Assembly: GCA_021784975.1 (NCBI GenBank)
Contig: JAJYGU010000383.1
Span: 1 to 9,745, forward strand
Reading direction: 5' to 3'
DNA length: 9,745 bases
DNA from: Planctomycetota bacterium
Lineage (GTDB): Bacteria; Planctomycetota; Planctomycetia; Pirellulales; Thermoguttaceae
Shown here: positions 1 to 4,967 of the stretch, one piece after another
How the letters are laid out: the number at the start of each line of letters is the position of its first letter
Position numbering within the stretch: position 1 is the stretch's first letter
Notes under the pieces: model-generated
Databases searched by the model: none
The model's input: only the letters and a program-made list of their open reading frames with translations
Told to the model about the DNA's origin: nothing
Translations under genes and position numbers: made by a program

Positions 1-4
1 GGAA

Positions 5-49
5 AACCGTTTTTCGGACGGGTGATGGGGACAGTCCCCGTGAACGGTT
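5..49. repeat. Short nested palindrome related to the GGGGACAG repeat family
   Basis: Outer arms AACCGTT (5-11) and AACGGTT (43-49) are exact reverse complements. They enclose GGGGACAGTCCCC (27-39), which can pair as GGGGA/TCCCC around a CAG loop. The core is identical to the short palindrome at 4149-4161 and matches the termini of the longer repeats in this window. It could be a solo remnant of the family or a structured 5' region ahead of prpC. No T-run follows it, so it does not look like an intrinsic terminator in the + direction. Confidence 0.6.
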
Positions 50-162
50 GCTGTAAGTGGTGGAAAATCCCGGAAAAGCGGCGATGAACCGCCGCACTTC
101 CAGGAACATTGCGCCGCGAACGCCACTGGCCTCGGAGTCGATCGCACGTAGAATTTGAGGAA

Positions 163-169
163 AAGGAGG
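163..169 (+). promoter_or_regulatory. Ribosome-binding site that sets the prpC start
   Basis: AAGGAGG lies 8 bases before the GTG at 178. It is one of the two best Shine-Dalgarno sequences in the window. It favours the GTG over an in-frame ATG at 109, which has no such signal and would add 23 residues with no resemblance to the family N-terminus. Confidence 0.85.
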
Positions 170-177
170 ATCTACCG

Positions 178-1356
178 GTGAGCGAACGAGTTGCGGAGAA
201 AAGAGACGGTTTGGCGGGGGTGGTGGCCGGCAAGACGGCCATTTCGACCGTGGGCAAGGAGGGGGTCGGGCTGACCTACCGCGGCTACGCGATCGAAGAC
301 TTGGCCGAAAAGGCCTGTTTCGAGGAAGTGGCCTTCCTTTTGATCTATGGGCATCTGCCCGGGCACAACGAGTTGCGCGATTTTCGCCGGCGGCTGATCG
401 AGTTGCGAAGACTGCCGGAACCGCTCAAGGAGATGCTGGAACGCCTGCCGCCCCAGTCGATTCCGATGGACGTGTTGCGGACCGGCTGCTCGGCCCTGGG
501 CTGCCTGGAGCCGGAACGGAGGTTTAACGACGAACAAAAAGTGGCCGAGCGGCTGCTGGCGGCTTTTCCCGGCATCCTGCTCTATTGGTACCATTTCGCC
601 CATCACCATCGGCGGATCGAGGTCCAGTCCGACCAGATTTCGCTGGCCGGTCACTTCCTCGAGCTGCTGCACGGCAAGCCGCCCGGCCCCCTGCACCAGC
701 AGGCGCTGGACGTTTCGCTGATCCTGTATGCCGAGCACGAGTTCAACGCCTCGACCTTCGCCACCCGAGTGGCCGCCTCCACCCTGTCCGATTTCTATTC
801 GGCCATCGGGGCCGGGATCGGCACGCTCCGCGGTTGGCTGCACGGCGGGGCCAACGAGGCGGCCCTAGCGCTGTTGCAGTGTTTTACCGATCCGAATGAG
901 GCCGAGGCCGGGGTGATGGAGGCCCTGGCTTGGAGACAGCGGATCATGGGCTTCGGACACCGGGTCTACAAGATCAGCGACCCGCGCTGCGATATCCTCA
1001 GGCCGTGGGTCCGGCGGCTGACGGAGGCGGTCGGCCAACAGAACCTGTTCGCCATTTGCGAACGGATCGAGCAGGTCATGTGGCGGGAAAAGAAACTCTT
1101 CCCCAACGTGGATTTTTACAGCGCCCCGGCCTACTACAGCATGGGCATTCCCAAGTCGATGTTCACGCCGGTCTTCGTGTTGGCCCGCACCGCCGGCTGG
1201 TCCGCCCACATCATCGAGCAGCGGGCCGATAACAAGCTGATTCGCCCCAGTGCTTTTTACGTCGGTCCCGGTCCGCAACCCTTTTTGCCCGCCGACGCCC
1301 GCGATGTCGATGTCGACCGGGGCGTGATCGCCGGCCACGAGGTGGACTTCCGATGA
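178..1356 (+). CDS. prpC: 2-methylcitrate synthase (citrate synthase family)
   Basis: This 392-residue enzyme belongs to the citrate synthase superfamily. It would condense propionyl-CoA with oxaloacetate to 2-methylcitrate in the cytoplasm, the first step of the 2-methylcitrate cycle. The N-terminal region has the PrpC-type GKTAISTVGKEG and LTYRGYAIEDLA motifs. The catalytic triad is visible: His222 in LHGGANEAAL, His261 in MGFGHRVYK, and Asp312 in NVDFYSA. The conserved AEHEFNASTFATR stretch (around 185-197) and AHIIEQRADNKLIRPSA near the C-terminus are also present. Length fits the family (about 390). The GTG start is set by the strong AAGGAGG. The stop codon overlaps an ATG (ATGA, 1353-1356), a junction typical of coupled operon genes. 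Specificity for propionyl-CoA rather than acetyl-CoA is inferred from sequence resemblance and the prpD neighbour. A plain citrate synthase is the alternative. Confidence 0.9.
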   Translation: MSERVAEKRDGLAGVVAGKTAISTVGKEGVGLTYRGYAIEDLAEKACFEEVAFLLIYGHLPGHNELRDFRRRLIELRRLPEPLKEMLERLPPQSIPMDVLRTGCSALGCLEPERRFNDEQKVAERLLAAFPGILLYWYHFAHHHRRIEVQSDQISLAGHFLELLHGKPPGPLHQQALDVSLILYAEHEFNASTFATRVAASTLSDFYSAIGAGIGTLRGWLHGGANEAALALLQCFTDPNEAEAGVMEALAWRQRIMGFGHRVYKISDPRCDILRPWVRRLTEAVGQQNLFAICERIEQVMWREKKLFPNVDFYSAPAYYSMGIPKSMFTPVFVLARTAGWSAHIIEQRADNKLIRPSAFYVGPGPQPFLPADARDVDVDRGVIAGHEVDFR

Positions 1357-1389
1357 CCGGCACGGCTGCCGCGGACGCGACCACTGATA

Positions 1390-1559
1390 GGGGACTGTCG
1401 CATTTTCGCGGCGGAGAGGACTCGCTCCTCAGAAGGCACAATGCTCGCCGCGAAAATGGGACTGTCCCCCTTGGGCCAAGGGGACAGGCACATTTTTTTC
1501 GACCTTCAGACGGACACAAGGGAGACGGCGAAGGGGGCCAAAAAAATGAGCCAGTCCCC
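1390..1559 (+). repeat. Palindromic repeat copy A (two-hairpin form)
   Basis: This fills most of the prpC-prpD gap with two imperfect inverted repeats. The first (1390-1469) runs from GGGGACTGTCGCATTTT to AAAATGGGACTGTCCCC with a long inner loop flanked by CGCGGCG and CGCCGCG. The second (1480-1559) runs from GGGGACAGGCACATTTT to AAAATGAGCCAGTCCCC. The spacer can itself pair as CCCCTTG/CAAGGGG. Copy B at 1933-2060 has the same plan. The right arm of the second hairpin contains the likely prpD start codon (1546). Confidence 0.9.
1531..1537 (+). promoter_or_regulatory. Repeat-derived ribosome-binding site for prpD
   Basis: AAGGGGG lies 8 bases before the ATG at 1546. Both are inside the second hairpin of repeat copy A. 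The same context (AAGGGGGCCGAAAAATGAG) recurs in copy C at 4914-4932, so this signal belongs to the repeat rather than to an ancestral prpD leader. Other in-frame starts at 1441 (AGAAGG, 4 bases before) and 1456 also lie in the repeat and cannot be excluded. Confidence 0.55.
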
Positions 1560-3123
1560 GCCCTGTGACCGGGCCCTCAGCGAGATCGCTGATTACGCCC
1601 TCTCGGCGGTGATCGAGAGCCCGGAGGCCTATCAGACGGCGCGGCTGTGTCTGATGGACAGTCTGGGCTGCGCGATGCTGGCGCTGGGCTATCCGGAATG
1701 TCGTCGGCTGCTGGGGCCGTTGGTCCCCGGGGCAGTCCTAGCCGGCGGCGTCCGGGTGCCCGGCACCGACTGGGAGCTCGACCCGGTTCAGGCGGCCTTC
1801 AACATCGGGGCCACGATTCGTTGGCTTGACTTTAGCGACAGTTGGTTGGCGGCCGAATGGGGGCACCCCTCCGACAACCTGGGGGCTATTTTGGCCTGCG
1901 CCGATTGGGTCAGCCAGCCAGCCAAACGTTCAGGGGGACTGTCCCAATTTTCGCGGCAGGAGGCCGCGAAAATGGGACTGTCCCCCTTGGAACGCAAGGT
2001 GGGGCCTAAGGGGACAGGCACATTTTTCGCCCTCGAAGGGCAGAAAATGAGCCAGTCCCCGGCCGGTGAGCTTTCCGTTCGCGACATCCTGACGGCCACC
2101 ATCAAGGCCTACGAGATCCAAGGCGTCCTCTCGTTGGAGAATGGCTTTAATCGCGTGGGGCTCGATCACGTGCTGCTGGTTCGGGTGGCCAGCGCGGCGG
2201 TGGCCACGGCCATGTTGGGCGGGTCGCGGGACCAGGTGCTCAACGCCGTTTCCAACGCCTGGATCGACGGCGGCTGTCTGCGCGCCTACCGTCATGCCCC
2301 GAACACCGGCTCGCGGAAATCGTGGGCGGGCGGCGACGCCACCAGCCGCGGCGTGCGGCTGGCGCTGATGGCCATGCAGGGCGAAATGGGGTATCCCTAT
2401 GTACTCAGCGCCCCGACCTGGGGCTTCTGCGACGCGATCCTGCGGGGCCAGCCTCTGCGTGTGTCCCGGCCGTATTCGAGCTACGTGATCGAGCACATTC
2501 TGTTCAAGGCGGCCTACCCGGCCGAGTTCCACGCGCAAACCGCCGTCGAGGCGGCCGTCCAGTTGTACCCCGAGGTGCAAGGACGGCTCGACCAGATCGA
2601 ACGGGTGCGGATCGATACCCAGCAATCGGCCGCCCGGATCATCGACAAGCGGGGGCCGCTCCACAACCCGGCCGACCGCGACCACTGCATCCAATACATG
2701 GTGGCGGTGGCCCTGCTTGAGGGCACGCTGTCGGCGGAACACTACCAGGACGAATACGCCCAAAACCCCCGGATCGACCGGCTGAGGGAGAAGATGGAAG
2801 TGGTCGAGGTGCCGCATTACAGCCGCGACTATCTCGACCCCCAGAAGCGAAGCGTGGCCAACGCCGTGCAGGTGTTCTTTACGGACGGGAGCGCCACCCA
2901 GCGGGTTGAGGTGGAGTATCCGATGGGCCATCTTCGCCGCCGCGGCGAAGTGGTTCCCCTGTTAGAGCGGAAGTTCCAGGCGAACGTAGCCAGCCGTCTG
3001 CCCGACGAACGGTGTCAACGGCTGCTGGAGCTGTTTCGCGATCCGCCGCGTTTGGAATCGCTGCCGGCGGAGCAGTTCATGGGCCTGTGGGTCCCCGCTA
3101 CCAGCCGCCGCACTGGTGCATGA
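1546..3123 (+). CDS. prpD: 2-methylcitrate dehydratase, MmgE/PrpD family, with in-frame repeat insertion
   Basis: The 525-residue product is an MmgE/PrpD enzyme, which would dehydrate 2-methylcitrate to 2-methyl-cis-aconitate in the cytoplasm. Conserved blocks include WLAAEWGHPSDNLG (100-113), YEIQGVLSLENGFNRVGLDH (189-208), YRHAPNTGSRKSWAGGDATS, PAEFHAQTAVEAA and GPLHNPADRDHCIQYMVAV. These align along nearly the full length with E. coli PrpD (483 residues) as I remember it. The excess is accounted for mainly by residues about 130-172, encoded by repeat copy B, placed between ADWVSQPAKR and GELSVRDIL in what should be a surface loop. The ATG at 1546 is preferred because its spaced AAGGGGG and the family N-terminus (DRALSEIADYAL) both fit; it also lies in a repeat (copy A). 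The first and the inserted segments both contain KMSQSP, a sign of their common origin. The C-terminus overlaps the convergent gene by 26 bases. Whether the enlarged enzyme is active is unknown. Confidence 0.9.
   Translation: MSQSPPCDRALSEIADYALSAVIESPEAYQTARLCLMDSLGCAMLALGYPECRRLLGPLVPGAVLAGGVRVPGTDWELDPVQAAFNIGATIRWLDFSDSWLAAEWGHPSDNLGAILACADWVSQPAKRSGGLSQFSRQEAAKMGLSPLERKVGPKGTGTFFALEGQKMSQSPAGELSVRDILTATIKAYEIQGVLSLENGFNRVGLDHVLLVRVASAAVATAMLGGSRDQVLNAVSNAWIDGGCLRAYRHAPNTGSRKSWAGGDATSRGVRLALMAMQGEMGYPYVLSAPTWGFCDAILRGQPLRVSRPYSSYVIEHILFKAAYPAEFHAQTAVEAAVQLYPEVQGRLDQIERVRIDTQQSAARIIDKRGPLHNPADRDHCIQYMVAVALLEGTLSAEHYQDEYAQNPRIDRLREKMEVVEVPHYSRDYLDPQKRSVANAVQVFFTDGSATQRVEVEYPMGHLRRRGEVVPLLERKFQANVASRLPDERCQRLLELFRDPPRLESLPAEQFMGLWVPATSRRTGA
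1933..2060 (+). repeat. Palindromic repeat copy B inside prpD
   Basis: This is a two-hairpin copy wholly within the prpD reading frame. The first hairpin (1933-1985) pairs GGGGACTGTCCC and TTTTCGCGG with CCGCGAAAA and GGGACTGTCCCC around a short loop. The second (2010-2060) runs from GGGGACAGGCACATTTT to AAAATGAGCCAGTCCCC. CCCCTT and AAGGGG flank the spacer. It spans about 128-129 bases, has no stop codon in the prpD frame, and leaves the flanking prpD frame intact. Confidence 0.92.
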
Positions 3124-3589
3124 GCACGAGCTGGTAGGCGATCAGCAGGCCGTACAGGGCCACGGCCGCCGGCACCAGGTGCCCCACCCGCAGTCTTGTG
3201 CCGAAGAGGTAGTGGTTCTTGAAGATCAGTAGCAAGGGCAGTCCGAGGACCGTTAGGAGGTATTTGCCCAACACAAAGGCCTCCAGGCTGTGATTCAGCA
3301 GCCGGTCCATCAACGGATTGACCTCCTCGCCGCCGGCCCGCAGGATCTGGACCGTTAGAATCGCGTCGATTAACGTGGCCAGGATGAGCATGACCACGCC
3401 GAGGAACATGGCCGACGAGTAGCGGTCGACGAAATACGGCCGGCAATGCTCGTGGCGGCGGCGACTGCGCAGGCGTCGGCCGTTTGGCAGAAATGCCCGC
3501 CAGACGCTGGTGGGCGTCTTGCGGCGGTCGGACTGACTGCGGTGCTCAGCCGCGGGAGAAACGACAGGATTCGGTGACTTGGACTGCAT
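3098..3589 (-). CDS. Small integral membrane protein, DUF5658-like
   Basis: The 163-residue product has an arginine-rich N-terminal tail (about 1-50), then three predicted membrane helices at about 58-83, 102-122 and 137-157. Asp75 and Thr79 lie within the first helix, and a GGEEVNPLMD motif follows it. This helix-acid-helix pattern with a conserved NP resembles DUF5658, a family of unknown function; the match is from memory. It is the last gene of the leftward secretion operon, 6 bases after the PilX/GspK-like gene, so co-transcription is likely. It has no Shine-Dalgarno sequence. Its 3' end overlaps the end of the convergent prpD by 26 bases. Its role is unknown; a membrane accessory to the secretion system is only a guess from position. 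Confidence 0.75.
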   Translation of the reverse strand: MQSKSPNPVVSPAAEHRSQSDRRKTPTSVWRAFLPNGRRLRSRRRHEHCRPYFVDRYSSAMFLGVVMLILATLIDAILTVQILRAGGEEVNPLMDRLLNHSLEAFVLGKYLLTVLGLPLLLIFKNHYLFGTRLRVGHLVPAAVALYGLLIAYQLVLMHQCGGW

Positions 3590-3595
3590 GGGTGA

Positions 3596-4138
3596 TTATG
3601 GTGGATTGCTGGGCATGGCCGGCAGATTGCTAATGTCGCTCGAGGTGGACGGGGCGACGGCCACCGACCAATGACTGCCGTCCGTGTAGCCGGTATCGTA
3701 ATTGAAACTCAGCGTGTAATAGGCTGGCTTCGAGGCGAGCGACGGATCCGACACGCGGATGCCGGTCGCCAGATCGATGATCACCGTGCACGCATAAGAG
3801 GACTGTAAATTGGAGGAGGTCGGGGCCTGGGTCACGTCGCCAGCCACGTTGAGCTGGGTTACGCCGGTGGTCGGGTTGGTGCACAGGCGGAGTTCCAGCA
3901 TTCGCATGGCCAAGGCCAGAGCGGGCACACTGCCGGCATCGCGCTGGGTTTGAAAAACGGAGGTATTGCCGCTCTGCTGTTGGATGGATTGCAGCGATGC
4001 GATCCGCAGGGCGGAGGCCATCTGCCGCCAGGCCACCCCCAACAGCGAAAGGAACAAGACGACGAACAGGCAGACCAAGACCAGCGCATAACCGCGCCGT
4101 CGGGAGGGGCGGTTTCGTCTTGGGGATCGCTGGATCAT
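3596..4138 (-). CDS. PilX/GspK-like minor pseudopilin
   Basis: The 180-residue product opens with a basic leader, SRRRG, followed by a long hydrophobic helix (about 17-37, YALVLVCLFVVLFLSLLG). This is the layout of a prepilin with possible cleavage after Gly16. The usual glutamate at position +5 of the mature protein is absent (Leu there), as is typical of GspK and of PilX-like tip proteins. The remainder is a Ser/Thr-rich globular region with no recognised domain. It is shorter than classic GspK (about 300 residues). Its place after PilV- and PilW-like genes matches the minor-pilin order V-W-X. It starts 25 bases after the preceding stop, behind a short palindrome, with no Shine-Dalgarno sequence. 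Assignment rests on the N-terminus and context. Confidence 0.7.
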   Translation of the reverse strand: MIQRSPRRNRPSRRRGYALVLVCLFVVLFLSLLGVAWRQMASALRIASLQSIQQQSGNTSVFQTQRDAGSVPALALAMRMLELRLCTNPTTGVTQLNVAGDVTQAPTSSNLQSSYACTVIIDLATGIRVSDPSLASKPAYYTLSFNYDTGYTDGSHWSVAVAPSTSSDISNLPAMPSNPP

Positions 4139-4169
4139 GGTGGTAAAAGGGGACAGTCCCCGATCATGG
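4133..4169. repeat. 8-base direct repeats flanking a mini-palindrome at a gene junction
   Basis: GATCATGG occurs at 4133-4140 and again at 4162-4169. Between them is a 21-base insert ending in the palindrome GGGGACAGTCCCC (4149-4161). One direct repeat carries the start codon of the PilX/GspK-like gene and the other carries the stop of the preceding pseudopilin gene. The arrangement looks like a small insertion with a target duplication. On the - strand the palindrome is followed by TTTT, but its 5-bp stem is weak for a terminator. Confidence 0.65.
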
Positions 4170-4967
4170 GGCTTTGGCCATCAGGCTGCAGGTGCGGGTC
4201 AAGTACGGGGATTGCCCTTGCGGCTGATGCACCCGGTACAGGAAGGAGAGGTTGATTTGATAGTTGCCGCCGGTCGAGGTCACTTGGAAGCCGCTCAAGT
4301 TCCTGGCTACGGTAAAAGTGGTGTTGGTGGCGGAATCCTGGCGAACTAGCCAATAAACCGTCTGTCCGGATCCGAGGGCCGCGGAGGCGGCGGTGTCCGG
4401 CTGTACCGAGTAAGTGACGACGTTGTCGGGACTGGTTCCGTTGGCGAACGAGAGCTGAAGGACCGAGTTGGGAGGATACTGGGAATCCGACCATGTGAGC
4501 CAACTGTCGAACTTTCCCAGCGTCTTGGGTCCCAGCCGGCCGGCCGGATCGGCCAGAGAGCCGCCCAGGTCGCGGGCCAGCGCCGCCGCTGCCAGGTTCA
4601 TCTCCTGCAAGCCCTGGCTGCGGCGGATCACCTCGGCGGCCGGACGGCCGATGCCGGCGGAAGCTTTGGCCAACAACACCGCCAAGAAGGCCATCAACCC
4701 GCTGACCACCATAACTTCCACCAGGGTGAAGCCGGCCGGGGACGGTCCCGACCAACCGACCATGCTTCGCATGGTGCCCGCCGGTGCCCTTCGCGGCGAT
4801 GAGGAGTCACGTTGAGGAAACGGATTCACTCGCCGCGAAAATGGGACGGTCCCCTTCGGCTCAAGGGGACAGGCACATTTTTCGGCCATCGGGAGCCTGC
4901 GGAAGGCGGCCTTAAGGGGGCCGAAAAATGAGCCAGTCCCCGGCCGGTTGGTCAGGATGCGCGTCAT
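4164..4967 (-). CDS. PilW/GspJ-like pseudopilin, with repeat-encoded leader
   Basis: The hydrophobic prepilin helix with its processing site, AG|FTLVEVMVV, lies at residues 78-87, with glutamate at mature position +5 as required by prepilin peptidase substrates. The mature part (about 188 residues) contains LQEMNLAAAALARDLGG, typical of PilW/GspJ-type minor pseudopilins, and a beta-rich C-terminus. The ATG at 4967 overlaps the upstream stop (ATGA), so it is probably translationally coupled. That start gives an abnormally long 79-residue leader, of which residues about 9-60 come from repeat copy C. In-frame ATGs at 4772 and 4763 would give ordinary leaders of 14 or 11 residues, but neither has a clear ribosome-binding site. 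Both options remain open. It would sit in the inner membrane before assembly into the pseudopilus. Confidence 0.8.
   Translation of the reverse strand: MTRILTNRPGTGSFFGPLKAAFRRLPMAEKCACPLEPKGTVPFSRRVNPFPQRDSSSPRRAPAGTMRSMVGWSGPSPAGFTLVEVMVVSGLMAFLAVLLAKASAGIGRPAAEVIRRSQGLQEMNLAAAALARDLGGSLADPAGRLGPKTLGKFDSWLTWSDSQYPPNSVLQLSFANGTSPDNVVTYSVQPDTAASAALGSGQTVYWLVRQDSATNTTFTVARNLSGFQVTSTGGNYQINLSFLYRVHQPQGQSPYLTRTCSLMAKAP
4789..4941 (+). repeat. Palindromic repeat copy C in a pseudopilin 5' region
   Basis: The complete second hairpin (4865-4941) runs from GGGGACAGGCACATTTT to AAAATGAGCCAGTCCCC. The first hairpin (about 4789-4854) keeps its right arm, ending GGGACGGTCCCC, and the inner TTCGCGGCGA/TCGCCGCGAA stem, but has lost the outer left arm. 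The spacer pairs CCCCTT with AAGGGG. The span is about 153 bases, a multiple of three, and is open in the frame of the overlapping - strand pseudopilin gene. Confidence 0.88.

Larger units (their letters stand above)
1..177. other. Upstream region of prpC, no supported gene
   Basis: No convincing gene is visible here. The left third holds a nested inverted repeat (see 5-49). The last 20 bases carry the prpC ribosome-binding site. A 24-codon ATG ORF beginning at 84 has no supporting feature. No clear -35/-10 promoter pair could be picked out. The gene that normally accompanies prpC and prpD, prpB, may lie to the left of the window, but nothing here shows it. Confidence 0.6.
1353..1568 (+). other. 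Coupled short ORF, possible beheaded 5' end of ancestral prpD
   Basis: An ATG overlaps the prpC stop as ATGA and opens a 71-codon frame beginning MTGTAAADATTD. After about 12 codons it runs into the palindromic repeat, and it ends at a TGA 20 bases beyond the prpD ATG, in a different frame. E. coli PrpD, as I remember it, has about ten residues before the region matching DRALSEIADY. The ATG at 1353 is therefore a plausible original prpD start that was cut off when the repeat inserted. Ribosomes reading this frame would stop just past the ATG at 1546 and could re-initiate there. It is unlikely to encode a functional peptide. Confidence 0.4.

Noticed and set aside
84..158. 24-codon ORF upstream of prpC
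   Set aside because: It has no ribosome-binding site, no recognisable peptide motif, and a length expected by chance.
172..843. - strand open frame of 223 codons opposite prpC
   Set aside because: It is antisense to a citrate synthase with complete catalytic residues, with no supporting features.
1390..2060. CRISPR array
   Set aside because: The repeats are long imperfect palindromes at irregular distances, with no uniform spacers and no cas genes.
1930..2931. Long - strand open frame of 333 codons opposite prpD
   Set aside because: prpD is strongly family-like on the + strand. The antisense product is rich in His, Arg, Gly and Val without recognisable motifs.
3015..3446. - strand open frame of 143 codons overlapping the DUF5658-like gene
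   Set aside because: It is a different frame of the same strand as a gene with three clear membrane helices; its own product is Arg/Pro/Gly-rich and featureless.
4149..4161. Intrinsic terminator after the PilW/GspJ-like gene on the - strand
   Set aside because: The stem is only about 5 bp with a 3-base loop and four Ts, and the next gene starts 25 bases on, so termination in mid-operon is unlikely. Weak attenuation cannot be excluded.
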